From NCBI GenBank assembly GCA_921293015.1, contig OV121086.1:40379402-40443401 (forward strand): DNA of 64,000 bases, written 5' to 3'. How positions within the stretch are numbered: the stretch's first letter is position 1; the number at the start of each line of letters is the position of its first letter. This document shows positions 12,207 to 24,080 of this stretch, in pieces. The stretch comes from Phorcus lineatus. Taxonomy: Eukaryota > Mollusca > Gastropoda > Trochida > Trochidae. The position numbers and the translations under genes were made by a program. Under the pieces are notes generated by a model. The model was not told the origin of the DNA, ran no database searches, and saw only the letters and a list, made by a program, of their open reading frames with translations.

Positions 12207-12478
12207 CTTCACATTTCAAGTAAACCATCCACATTTACAAGCAAGCCTTTCACATTTTCAAGTTAAACCTTCCACATTTACAATTAATCCTTTCACTCTA
12301 CACAGTTAAAATTCCCATTTTCAAATTTAACCTTCCACATTTTCAAGTAAACCTTTCACTTTTCTCAGTTCAAATTCACTTTTTCAAGTAAACCTACCAC
12401 ATTTTCAAGTAAACCTTCCACTTTTCCAAGAAATAACTTTCACATTTTCAAGTTAACCTCTCACATTTTCAAGTGATT
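12207..12478. repeat. Degenerate tandem repeat, about 20 bp unit
   Basis: Variants of TTCACATTTTCAAGTAAACC repeat about a dozen times with substitutions and small indels. The strand is poor in G throughout. A plus-strand frame (12078-12266) runs into it and picks up a repetitive FTSKPFTFSS end. Confidence 0.75.
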
Positions 12479-12719
12479 CTTCAAGTGTTTTATTTTAAAA
12501 CATGAAAAGTTGAAGAAACATTTCTCTCCTACACAATTAACAATCATAAATTGAAAAATGATAAACAGCCACAAATCAAAAATTTCTTTAATGTCTGTTT
12601 GTCTTTTTTTTGGGCAAAAAAACCCATCTTTTTAGCAAATGAGAAATAGAACCCCTTTAAAAATCATCAAAGCTAAGTGAAATTCCCTTCACCTTTATAA
12701 GTCAACCAGTAATTGACAT

Positions 12720-12910
12720 TCATGAGAGAGATGACTTATTTCACCTGTGTTTTATGTACAATATACCTGTCAGTGGCAGGTGAGCGAGGAGTTTTAACGA
12801 GATAGATGAGGCATTAGTTAAGTGATCACTGACTCCCCACTCCCAACAGGTATTCAATCGTCTACACCTGACATTGGCACCTAGCTCAGATCATAGCTCT
12901 GTCTATAAGA
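12720..12910. promoter_or_regulatory. Cluster of CAGGTG/CACCTG E-boxes
   Basis: CACCTG or CAGGTG occurs three times (near 12742, 12776 and 12865), with half-matches ACCTGTCAG and ACAGGTATT between, in a GC-richer stretch. CAGGTG is bound by Snail/ZEB zinc fingers and some bHLH factors. Function is inference. Confidence 0.2.
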
Positions 12911-13009
12911 CAGTGGAGAAGAATACTTCAAATTGTCATAAGAGATAAGGGGAACAAATACAGCCAATGCCATGATTTTGTTCTTACAAACATGGACATA
13001 AATAGAGGA

Positions 13010-13238
13010 CACATTAGGTAATAAAATGTTATATGTAATATCATGCAAAAATGAAATGGAAACTTATTCAGATTATAGCTCTGTCAAAAGTGTTAAAATA
13101 ATCCAAAGCGAAAAAATATGACTGCCCACATTAGGTAATAAAATGTTATATGTAATATCATGCAAAAATGAAATGGAAACTTATTCAGATTATAGCTCTG
13201 TCAAAAGTGTTAAAATAATCCAAAGCGAAAAAATATGA
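13010..13238. repeat. Perfect tandem duplication, 117 bp period
   Basis: Bases 13010-13121 recur at 13127-13238 without a mismatch that I can see, joined by a short CTGCC linker. Perfect identity implies a recent event compared with the decayed repeats elsewhere, or an assembly artefact. Confidence 0.95.
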
Positions 13239-14587
13239 AAAGAGAGTGCTCGTTATGTCATGAAAATGTAGACAGATATGACATTAGATATTGTATACCA
13301 AGGATCTTGTATCTTGTACAAACTTGAACATCTTTGTACAACCAACAAGGAGACATCATTTCTACAATTCTATTGAGCCCCATTGTGAGAAATATCTCTC
13401 CTGTTCATACAATGGTCAAGAAAATATTGCATTTAACATAACTTCTGTCAACATTCATTTCAATTAGCTCCATACACATAGCTCCATTGTCACATACCAT
13501 ACAAGAGTACATATCATAAACATGGAATATATGAATCAGCTGATTACTTTGAAAATATTACTTAATCTTTCATCAATAAGAGTATGTTCAAATGCTTAAC
13601 GTCTATGACAATATATAGTCACTGTTTACAGTAAAGAGCACTAAACTCATAGATCATTTGCAAAGAAAATACCATGTAAACCATTCAATAACTCCTGTCA
13701 ACATCTCTGCTTTTCTAACCTTACAACTCCTGCCCTGAAATGCTGAGTACTTCTAATAATGTGGTTCATACTGTTACTGATTTATTGTAGTGTACAAATA
13801 TGATAGATATCTACGTTCAGGGTTTGATAACAAATTATACTATTTCTGGTAAATCATGAAGTTAACAATAAATCAATGTTTAATAGAGACTTATGTTATC
13901 TTTGAGATGATACCTTTAAATTCTGTTAAGTACAATCCTAATCTATGTAGATCACAAAGTTATTGATATCATCTAAAATTTATGACTTTGTACTTTAAAG
14001 TATTAGGTAAGCATTTTCTTATCAGTTTATTTCCAGGTGATAAAGTAATTGTCATAAATATGACACCAACTTCAGGTGTAAAGTATCATAATTTTATGAC
14101 TTCGCACTTATAAAGTAATAAAACTTACGTATCGGCAAATCCTTAACACTTGTTGTAAGTGATAGGCGAGATTACCTGTGTTTGATTAGTCTCGCTTCAC
14201 AAGCGTTCAAATCCTCGTCACACAAACCATGTTTAACCACTATAACCCACCTTGATAACAGCACTGATATTTCCCTTGAGGTAATCCGGGTGATTGAAAC
14301 AAAATTCCTTTAAGAATATGCAGGTTCTTGATCACTATACAATCACAGAACAAGGTGTTTCAATAAATCTCAATTTAACTCCAGATTAGATATAAGATTG
14401 CCCACCGATATCACGTAAGGCAAACAAATATGTTTTGTAACAGTGTACTTTAACATGCTTGTACTATAAAGCACATACACATCTAATGGAGAGAACACTT
14501 CATAGTCGTCAATTGCAGGTGTGAAGAAATTGACAAGCGTCGTTATTATTGCAATAGACTACAAAGCACGAAGGAGACAAGTGACTG
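13239..14587. other. AT-rich non-coding stretch with one decayed direct repeat
   Basis: A segment containing TTTATGACTTTGTACTTTAAAG at about 13977 recurs in altered form at about 14091 (TTTTATGACTTCGCACTTATAA), a 114 bp spacing. Nothing else is recognisable. Confidence 0.45.
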
Positions 14588-14830
14588 ATGGTCCTTGTTC
14601 GGACAGCTATGCTACACAGCACCTCAGGCAATATCCCTCATAAATCTGTAAACAGCCGGTGCGAAGACTCACTCCCCCTAACTCAGGCCCCCCCTTACAA
14701 TCAAACCCCCCTCCCATTGTTACTCTTCCTCCCATCGTCAAAGCCTGTTCGCGGCACGTGCTCCAAGCAACTACAAAGGCAACCACTTATCAAGGATGCT
14801 GGGGCACGTGACTGTAATTTAAACACACAG
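14588..14830. promoter_or_regulatory. GC-rich block with two CACGTG E-boxes
   Basis: Two palindromic CACGTG sites lie 50 bp apart (14755-14760 and 14805-14810), the second as GCACGTGACT. Between them GCAACTACAAAGGCAACC (about 14767-14784) resembles an X-box for RFX factors. C-runs (CCCCCCC, CCCCCC) and CCCATTGTT (SOX-like) precede them. It could be an enhancer or a promoter. No TATA box or transcript evidence is visible. The open frame across it reads proline- and serine-rich because of the C-runs. Confidence 0.3.
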
Positions 14831-16132
14831 TACCAATCAAAATGGGATTATTCGAAAATCTAGAGATTATCTCTTGTTTAATAGTTTCTCAATACGAAAG
14901 AGTGACTGTATTCTTAAAAAGGTCTTTTGTGAATAAATGGATGTTTACTCTTGTGGGAAACTCTTTCAATTCAATCCCAATTCACACACATCTTTCTTTA
15001 GTCAGGTTACCATTCTATTGTTGCCAGCCTTGCCTGGAATTCCTGCAGGTAACTGGTCACAGTTAATTATCAAAACCAAAGTAATAGGAAACCGTGTAAT
15101 TCTGCAAACAAGTATTTTTTATCAAAATATATCAGAACCAATCACAACTTTTAAACCTCTGGAAGATAAGATTTATTCTGTTTTGAAATGAAACATTGCC
15201 TTAGGAAATTTATCTCACTAGGAACTTTTGAGGTTCTCTTTAATTTTTCTATTTGAATCACTAAACTTCACATCTAGGACATCTAGTTTTCATGCTTTTC
15301 TAAACAGTGACTAGAATGCATTTTATTGATTAGACTTGACAGGAAATGTGTAAGCATTGGAGCTGTCTTTAAATAAGCTCTTCGAAGTTTGCTGACTAGT
15401 CCATTTATGAATTAAAGTAATTTTATGAATAAAAAATTGTTGAATGAAGCTTACACTCATACATACTATGCAGCAAGTTTTCACAACCCACTTGAAATTA
15501 CATCATTAAATGTAGCACAAATCTATTATTTCAGCAGGTTAGAAAATCTGAAGATAAACTGCAATCTGAGACAAAAGTTGAACATTGTGCCCCTTCCATC
15601 AACCTGGATGTTTAAAGTATAAACAAATTAGTGCGAATGCTGTGTTATTCCAAGCAACCGTGCCAATCTCAGACGACAAACATGATCTACATAGTTAGAC
15701 TTCTCAAACATTAGATTGCCTGCCACACGCAAAGCCTTTATTCTTTTTGTGAATCTGATGTTGAGAAATATTTTCGAATTACGTGCCGGATATTTTTACA
15801 AGAGGCTTTCCTATTTTGAAACAATTAAAATGTGAAATTTTTAATGGTTAAAAACTTGTACAGAAAAGAGTACAATAGTTCTGACATTTTACAAAGCAAG
15901 ATTTTTATATCCAAACTACATGTGAAATGTAAATAGTTGTTGCTTTGACTTACTGTACTAATTATTATGTGTAAACACCTTTCAAAACATTCATTAATGT
16001 TTAGCTTCTGATGATAGTTTAAACAGCAATAAAACAAAAAACTGTTAATTAAAATTTGGGAAAAGGTATACTAACTTGCTTCAAAACTTTGTTTTATTTC
16101 AATTGTACTTACATACAAAAAATCAAATCAAT
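14831..16132. other. AT-rich non-coding stretch
   Basis: No gene or element recognised. Confidence 0.5.
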
Positions 16133-16200
16133 TGCTATACTGTCAATATTGATATACTGTCAATATTGCTATACTGTCAATATTGCTATACTGTCAATAT
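16133..16200. repeat. 17 bp x 4 tandem repeat
   Basis: TGCTATACTGTCAATAT repeated four times, with one C-to-A change in the second copy. Confidence 0.95.
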
Positions 16201-16455
16201 AATCTGAATGATTCATAAAGGCTACATCACTGAGGTTAGTCATTTACAGATGTATCACATTTATAGTATAATAGAGACACACTTTGTTATTTCAGTGGTA
16301 TTTTATTTATATTTCATATGTGTCGAAACACAAAATATGATGATATTCATTAAAACATTAACATCGAAAATACATGTTAATAGCTAGATACTAACAATAT
16401 AAACTTTACCACACTATTAACCCAAATGTTCTACCGGCACTCAATAGGTTTCCAA

Positions 16456-16805
16456 TGTTTGACTAATTGTTCTCGGCGATTATGTTTGACTAATTGTTCT
16501 AGTCCGGTTATGTTTGACTGATTGTTCTAGTCCAGTTATGTTTGACTAATTGTTCTAGTCCGGTTATGTTTGACTATTTGTTCTAGTCCGGTTATGTTTG
16601 ACTGATTGTTCTAGTCCGGTTATGTTTGACTAATTGTTCTAGTCCGGTTATGTTTGACTTATTGTTCTAGTCCGGTTATGTTTGACTATTTGTTCTAGTC
16701 CGGTTATGTTTGACTGATTGTTCTAGTCCGGTTATGTTTGACTAATTGTTCTAGTCCGGTTATGTTTGACTAATTGTTCTAGTCCGGTTATGTTTGACTA
16801 ATTGA
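16456..16805. repeat. 28 bp minisatellite, 12.5 copies, with higher-order structure
   Basis: The unit is TGTTTGACTAATTGTTCTAG plus TCCGGTTA. The first copy differs most (CTCGGCGA in place of CTAGTCCGG). Variable bases after GACT run AA, AA, GA, AA, AT, GA, AA, TA, AT, GA, AA, AA, AA. The series AT-GA-AA recurs four units apart, so blocks of 112 bp have been copied as a whole. Confidence 0.95.
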
Positions 16806-17450
16806 CATACATCATTGTCCAGGTTCCAATCATAAATGCGAGTATGTAGCTATACCTTGTTATCCTACTGAACAGATGAGCATTAAAATGATTCAACAGT
16901 CAGTCGTTCTTGATAAGACTGCACCATTAAAATAAATCCACATATGTTAATAACAACAAAGGGAGGATCTCTCTTAGGAGAGTTCCTTATTTCAAAATTT
17001 GGTAAAATAGAGGAAGTGAGAGGTGATGTGATGCTCACAAGGTTTAAATATGTCCGATGACGATGAAGTGGACTTATCTTTCTGGCATTGCAAATCTATT
17101 TACTCAATTTGTAGACTCTAGCATTTGAGTTTCAATTTGTCAATTCTGAATTTGGCTGATGGGCAATCAGTCTGAGTTAAATTTCTGCACAAAATAACTG
17201 TCTCATTTGAATTTTAAAACATCTAAAAATTTGATTGTCAAAAAAAGATATCAAATTGCTTAGGAGAGATGTTGAAGTCCAAGTATGTGATCAAGAGTAA
17301 ATCTAGCTGCAAGAAAGTGACAAAATGAACCACTCAAAATGCAAATACATGGACGAGAAAATTACAAATGCAAACTACATGACTAGAAACAGAATGATTG
17401 GAAATTTTTTTGATGTAAAGCAGACAAAATCTTTCAAAATGATAGAATAA
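16806..17450. other. AT-rich non-coding stretch
   Basis: No gene or element recognised. Confidence 0.5.
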
Positions 17451-17665
17451 CTAGAAATTAGTATGGAGGTAGCTTGGCGGCACTACTCTAATCCAATAAA
17501 ACCCAGTACTGTAAGTGAAAGCAATCAAACATTCATAGACTGTGGTACTAATACATGAGCTCGGTGCAGCCAGGCTGTCCAATATGCCAGTTCGGTTAGA
17601 CATATTGGAATAGAAGCCATCCACCGTGTAATATATCAGTCGCACAGCTGTCAATCAAATGCTGA
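17451..17665. promoter_or_regulatory. Candidate regulatory block with PBX/MEIS and E-box sites
   Basis: CAGCTGTCAATCA at 17645-17657 reads TGATTGACAGCTG on the minus strand. That is an exact PBX-MEIS/PREP composite (TGATTGACAG) overlapping a CAGCTG E-box. Upstream, TCCAATATG and CATATTGGA form an inverted pair 14 bp apart (about 17578-17609). A minus-strand 67-codon open frame covers the block but has no recognisable domain. Confidence 0.3.
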
Positions 17666-18599
17666 AATGTACAATAATATTCACAGTCTGAGAATTAAAC
17701 TAATTACAAAACTGAATAGAGATCAATATCAGTCAGAACTGTGTCATTATGCTGAATTGGACATCAAATCTTCAAATGTTCATTATTCCCAGTCAAGGCA
17801 GTGCAGTTCATTGGGTAGAATTTGATAAATGAACTTCTGTTAACTGAAATTGAACTCACTATTTACTTCTCTTCTCAGAATTTCATGACATTACCATCAG
17901 ATCAATGATTTCGACACGTGAAGCAAATTTACTTTAATTTGAGCATGTACTACCTTTTTCAAACGTCAAATTTCTAATCATTTAATTCTATGGCTGACAG
18001 TTTGAATCTCGATCAAAACTATTTAAAACTTAAATGTCAACAGGCAAAGAATTTGGCAAGAAAATTTTTAACTTCTTAATCTAGATGAATTACCAAACTT
18101 AATGTTAATGTACTCACTCAATGTACATATCAATTTCTGTTTAAGAAATTCAACAAATGAAGGAAATTTACGTTAATTTCAGCAAATTACAAGTTTTTTT
18201 CAATATTTCCTATAATTGAATTCTGACAGATTGAATTTCCATCTAAGTTTTCTAAACTCTAACCATCAGGCAAGTAACCTTGCAAGAGAACTTTCTAGAT
18301 TTTGGAATTGAGGTTAACATGCTCGATGTCAATGTACTGACATTGAGTAAATATCAATTTCTGTTTAAGATTTTTATAAATGCAGGACACCTCTTCTTTT
18401 TATCTGATATCACCATGTTTCTGTCACCTAAATTCTCAAAATGAATTAGCAGTTTAATTGATGATCTTATCTTAATGACATTAAAGCAGAGACTAATTCT
18501 AAGTTGTCAAGAAAGAAAACACTTGAAACCATGATCCATTGTTTTATCGTAAAATCACAAATTTAAATCAGAAAATTTGTCACAAGTTAAAAAATTGAA
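17666..18599. other. AT-rich non-coding stretch
   Basis: No gene or element recognised. Confidence 0.5.
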
Positions 18600-18840
18600 G
18601 ACTCGGGCAAGTTTAAAAGCATGAAATTGATCCCACTATTATCAATTTCCCATCATGCAATGGATGACCCAAATGATGTTTCACGACTACTGTGAGAATA
18701 AACAATGTCGCTGAGATAGAGGAAATTAGGTATTGGGTCAAATTAGCATATTCAGTGAAACTTGAACTCCGGTTGACAAGTCCTGGTTCATCGTTTGTCA
18801 AATAGAGTAATCTTTTTCAAGCCCCTGTGGATCCTTTGTG
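18600..18840. promoter_or_regulatory. Candidate regulatory block with FOX/SOX-like site
   Basis: Less AT-rich stretch containing AATAAACAATGTC near 18697, a forkhead-like ATAAACA overlapping a SOX-like AACAATG. ATTGATCCC and TTATCAATT form further homeodomain-type cores. A 62-codon minus-strand frame lies across it without a recognisable family. Confidence 0.2.
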
Positions 18841-19054
18841 TTGATATTGAACAATCTTTAAATTCAAAATAATACTATGTAAACAGATTTGGAAAAGTTT
18901 AAATTAAAAGAGGATTTCAAGGAAATTCTATACACTGAGAAAAAATAAGATAAGTGACCTTGATGTTGTCATTAAAAATGGTGTTTGTTTGATTGTGTAA
19001 TAAAATGTAATGCGTAGTAGTTGATTGATAATGCCATGTTGTGATAACATCATC

Positions 19055-19640
19055 CAGTTCATCTTTCCGTCACAAGTGTATGTTAATACCTCATATCTTG
19101 CTAATCTCTAATGTTTTGTTTTCTAAAATATTTCAGGAGTGAAATGTTTAATAGGTGTTGACTTTTCTATATGGAAAGTTGTGGAATCCCTGGTTCCGTG
19201 TGAAACCTGGGTGCCAAGTTGTCTTAGATCAGTCCTTCACAAACATCCAATCAGAGATGCAGATCTCATCAATATCACACTTTCCATTTACTTTATTCAT
19301 CTTTCCATTACAGGTGTACATTGATTAATCAATATCTTGCTTATCTCTTTGTTTTGCTTTCACAAACTACTTCAGGAGTAAAAGGCTTAATAGGTGTCGA
19401 CTTTCCTTGTTGGAAAGGTGTGGACTCGATCCCTTGTATTAGGTCATACTTCATAACAGCCACTCAGTTTGCAGATCTTTTCAATATGACACATTTCATT
19501 TATGTTATTCACCTTTCCATTACAAGTGTATTTTGAAAAACTATTATTATCTTTTTTATCCATCATGTTCCATAAAATAGGAAGCAAGGTGTGGACTCTT
19601 TGGTTCCTTGTCAAACCCTGGTGCCCAGAGACTGGGACCC
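19055..19640. repeat. Tandemly repeated segment, about 215-237 bp, 2.5 copies
   Basis: CATCTTTCCGTCACAAGTGT (19060), CATCTTTCCATTACAGGTGT (19297) and the matching block at 19511 start three successive copies. Each of the first two continues through ATCTTGCT-ATCTC, TTCAGGAGT and TTAATAGGTGT-GACTTT. The third copy has lost its middle but keeps GTGTGGACTCTTTGGTTCC. The open frames at 19139-19720 read the same segment in successive copies and are not independent genes. Confidence 0.85.
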
Positions 19641-19940
19641 CTTTCATAAAGCAACCTTCACGAAGGTTAAGCTTTTCTCGCATCCTTTACCATTCTACTA
19701 AGGTTACCTTTGCAACTTGAAATCTCCCTAGCGCTTTGAGAAAAGATGCCCAGTACTTCACAAACTTCCTGATGGTAAGATAGGCTTAGCTATCAAACAA
19801 TTTCACTCTCAAAGTTAGTTTAAACAACAACCTTAACATATTGTAAGTGTTTGTATACCTGTTGTTGATGAAGGTTGGACATGTCTCACTCTATAGCTGC
19901 CATATTTGCAAGGAATGTTTGGATGGAAATTAAAAGAGTT
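19641..19940. repeat. Probable decayed dispersed repeat
   Basis: Starts with GACCCCTTTCATAAAGCAAC and AAGGTTAAGCTTTTCTCGC, a style of sequence common in dispersed repeats of marine invertebrates. No ends or target duplication could be defined, so the call rests on resemblance only. Confidence 0.2.
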
Positions 19941-20230
19941 GAGCTGAGTTGGTGTTTAACGGCACTGTCAAGAGTTTTATTCATACTGCGGCTGCTAGTA
20001 TTATTGCAGGGAGAATGCCCGCAACACCATGTAGCTATGCATTGCGGTGAAACATGGAACTAGCGAACTATGGGTGGTACTGCACTGAAATTCAGTGTAA
20101 CATTGCACCCAAAACTTACAGAGTGTAGAACAGTTCTCTACGACAGACAAATTTGCCAAGCCCCTGGCCGCACTTGAACCAAAGACCTGATCCATAGCCG
20201 AACACGCTTACCACTGCGCTATCCCGCCTC
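19941..20230 (-). mobile_element. SINE-A, near full-length copy
   Basis: On the minus strand it starts GAGGCGGGATAGCGCAGTGG, a tRNA-like A-box region. A degenerate B box follows (GGTTCAAGTGC at about 20170). The shared body has GTAGAGAACTGTTC, GCACTGAATTTCAGTGCAGT on the appropriate strand, and CGCTAGTTCC. It ends in the GCCGTTAAACACCAACTCAG 3' region. It matches the copies at 27.8, 49.2 and 54.9 kb. No clear target-site duplication. Confidence 0.85.
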
Positions 20231-22024
20231 AATGTTGTGAAATGAAAATGATTAAAATCACAACATTTTTTACATTTTCTCACATATGATGAAGTTTTTC
20301 ATCAAGTTTGACATTCTTGAAAGGTGTCAAGACAGTTAATTGTAAACTACCTATGAAATGATACAAATATTCCAGACAGTAACTCCACACCATCACATAC
20401 TTAAATAGAATGGAGTTATATGAATGTACATCCCTCACAAAGAAGAATGGTAAACCACCTGATAAATGGGACAAATATTTTACAATAAGTGTTAATAGTT
20501 GCTTTGACATTTTCTATACCATATAATTATGTCCTAAAAATATCTCAAATTAAGAAGTATAAAATAACAACAACATTACCAGCTTTATGTGATCTTTCAC
20601 ATTAGAAATATGAATCTACTGGTATATTTCAAAAATTGGATTGAATTGAAGGCGTTTGATGAAATGTTATCCATTTCATTTCATTACCAAGAAACCTCAA
20701 ATCAAAGAGTTTGTCACCCTATATTCAACACATTACAAAAAATAATAAAACTTGTGATTCAAAGTCACATAATTCATAATTGCAAAAGGTTATAGTATCA
20801 AATGCAATATACTAAGACTTAGAGCCAATTCAACTTGGGTATCATGGTAGCAAAATCTAAAATCAATCCAGAAAGGTTTTGTTGAAATAAGTTGAAAAGT
20901 TGAATATTTTTTGTTTTCAATCTTATATTGTGATAGGGAGGGGAACATGGATTTGCTGCAGATTGGTTTCATTCCTGATGCCTGATATTCCCCGTAGACT
21001 CTATAAATAGAAATTAATCAACTTGCACCTCTTTTTTACATTCCCAAAAGAATATACAGGTTGCAGTAATATCTCAGATATATCCTGGTGGTTTCAGTAT
21101 GGTCCAAAATGTACTTAAAATATTAAGAGTAATATATGTCATAAACCTTCAGATATCAATATAGTGGTATCAATTTTGTGACATATACAAAATTAGATAT
21201 TTGTCTTTTTATTTCCCAATTCTGAAATAGACTTCATTTTCGAAGTATTGAAATGTCATTTCATTAATTTCAATGTGTGAGCATACTATCTTTCTGAGAT
21301 GTCAAAAAAATAGTAAGTTCAGCTTCAGGCATATTTCATTGCACAATACCTTATAAAACCTGTGTAATTGAAATCTGAAGATTGGTATGTCACAATCTGG
21401 ACAACTGCGATATTAGAGAGGAATTTTTCTATTCCAAACCATTCCAATTACTCAATCCCCCCAACACTACCTTAAGGACAGATGTATTCTGTATTAGACT
21501 TGAAATAATTCTCTGAGAAACATTTCTAGAGAAATAAAGCATATTCCATCAAAGTTAAACATTCTGACTTACAAACGAAAAAATACTTGTTTTATAGGTG
21601 ATGTATCATGTAACCTAAATCATGATTTACATAACATTTTGCGCAGCAGAATTTGGTGACTTTTCATCAAAGTTGATATCTTTTTTTATCTTTCGTTAAA
21701 TTCTTACATTAGATTTGATAAAATATAAAAAATACCATGCCTTTCTTTGGTTGCCAAATGACAGACTTAAAGACAAAGAGAATGACTCTTCATCTGAAAA
21801 GGAGGCCTTTATAGTGACTTTCTATATATGAATTTTGATATATGAAGCTATATTATTTGATAATATCTTGCATTCTATCTATGGAAGTAATGTATATTGG
21901 AATAACCAATGAATGAAAAAGTGGATCATGGAATTTTGAAAGTGGGGATTCACTTTTGAAAATGGGGAGTCATTTGGATGGTATTTTAATACGCCGGCAT
22001 ATGTTGCTATTCACAAAGAGATAT
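20231..22024. other. AT-rich non-coding stretch
   Basis: No gene or element recognised. Several short open frames (20280-20972) have no family resemblance. Confidence 0.5.
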
Positions 22025-22530
22025 CAACTCATTTATTTTGAAGTTATTATATAAATAAAACTTAAGGGAAAAGGATATAATCAATCTCTATACTGCAATT
22101 TTTTGATTGGCTTATATTTGTGTGAATTATATATAATGTCACATTCTACGTCTGCACATGTTGCTATTTATCAACTCACTGATTATTGAGTCATTTTATA
22201 AATATGACATTGAGGCATATTGATATAGTCAACCTCTTCAAGTTTTTGAGTTGCTGATTGAGAAGTTAAGTATATAAATATTATTCAAAGGAAAATTACA
22301 CAGTCTATCCTTTGAGTGGTAGTCTTAAGGAATGATTAAGAAGTTAAGTACATAAATATGACTCTAGGGACAATTATATAAGACTTCAACCACTGCAATT
22401 GCGTCAGTAGCTGATAAAGAGGTTTCTAAAAATATATGACTTAAAGGATTTTCCATATAACTTATAAATTTGATTCAAAGGACAATGACACAGTCTACCG
22501 TGTGAGTGGTGGTATTTACGGAGTGATATC
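22025..22530. repeat. Degenerate tandem repeat, about 76 bp unit, six or more copies
   Basis: Variants of AGAAGTTAAGTATATAAATAT followed by CAAAGGACAATTACACAGTC and a GAGTGGTAGT tail recur at roughly 72-81 bp spacing (clearest at 22262, 22339 and 22458). Earlier copies near 22035 and 22190 are more diverged. An old array by its divergence. Confidence 0.7.
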
Positions 22531-23559
22531 GACTGGCTGCTTGATGAAGATGACAACAGACTGACAAGGTAGAGCTGACTCACACTGAATTCTACCTGGT
22601 GTTCTCACACTGGGGAATTAGCATTGATGAGATCACGAGCAATCTTATAGCATTTCCCCATAGTGGGGCAAATGTTTTTAATTGGTTGAGTGACTCTAAA
22701 AACACAGATCACTGAGAGATTATTTTTACATAAAATGGAATTGATCAAAATGGATTTAATTTCTCAATGTTAAATTTACAAATATGAGCTGCTTGATTTT
22801 TATAATAATTTAATACCAAAAGTATTTTTTTAAAATAAACAAAATAAATCTTTCATGAAAGTTGGGTAGCTAGACTAATTGATAACATTTTAAAAACTAA
22901 AGAGTGTTTTTTTCCCAAAAAGTTGGCAAATGAAAGATAAATTCCTTTCTTCACTGAATTGTATTTTTGATGATGACAAATGAATCTATAGCGGTCAATT
23001 TACCTGTGATAATTAGGTCATATTCTAATGATCAATAGTACCCTGGTGGCTGATTTGATTTCATTTCATTAGGGCTGATAGAGTTTGTTGTGTTGAGCTT
23101 TTGTGGTGAAAGCTTTGTAATCTAGAACAGCAGATACAACATATGGGATGCCAATTTAGACCTGAGCAACCTTGTAAAGCAATCATAATTTAGTGAGAAT
23201 TTCCTGAGTTTTTTTGGTAGAACAATACAAAATCAAGATAGAAAAATCAAATAAATTCATTGATAAATATTTGTATAAAATAGATAAACTTATCAATTTA
23301 TGGTTTTAAAAAAAACATCCTATCTTAAATGATCCTTGATGATTACAAATGGAGCAAATGACCAAATTTTACGCTCATTTGTCAGTAATCCCTTCATCCA
23401 GTAAATCTTCAAAATGGTTGTAATGAACAATTTTCTTCATTAAAACATCAACACTTCTGGGTGGTAATTCATTCCAATGTGAGAGAAAATGTTCTCTAAA
23501 AGGTTCAAGTGTGAACAGACCACAGCCTATGACAAAAGCCTCACAGATGGCCTTATGAA
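22531..23559. other. AT-rich non-coding stretch
   Basis: No gene or element recognised. The 22980-23180 part is somewhat less AT-rich and contains several homeodomain-like cores. Confidence 0.45.
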
Positions 23560-24080
23560 ACGGATACCCAAACTAAGCCCTTAATTGACATGTGTCAATG
23601 AAAATAACGTGTATCTATTGCAGGCAATTTCACTACCCGTCTATCACACAATTTGCTAATATCGCTGTAATCTATCTGCTAAAAATTCATAAAAAATTGT
23701 GACCTCGGGACTATCAAGTTAAAAACAATAGCCGAGCGTCGGCCACCTCTTTGTAACCATTAGATGTGAACAACGCTGCGTCATGTCATAACCGGCAGAA
23801 ATTAACACCAGAAATTACAAAAAGCATGACTCTTTGTCTCTATGCAGACTAACCACCATGACAACAAACGAAAGTAAGACTGAGTGACAATAAGCTCACC
23901 ATCAATGGAGTCTCTATGTATCCCCAGGCTTCAAGAGCATCCAGAATAAAGGCCATTATATCACTATCCAGCTGTCTGCCTCACACCTGGCACGTGGATA
24001 CAACTAGTACTACAAGCGTGGTCTGCTCAATGAATGAATGAGGTAACGCGGACACGAGTCAGGGAGCAAAACACCGTGAT
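23560..24080. promoter_or_regulatory. GC-richer block, candidate conserved non-coding DNA
   Basis: CpG-containing sequence (GAGCGTCGGCC, AACGCTGCGTC, TAACCGGC) stands out from its AT-rich surroundings. No exon with good splice sites was found. It leads directly into the composite-motif region. Confidence 0.2.
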
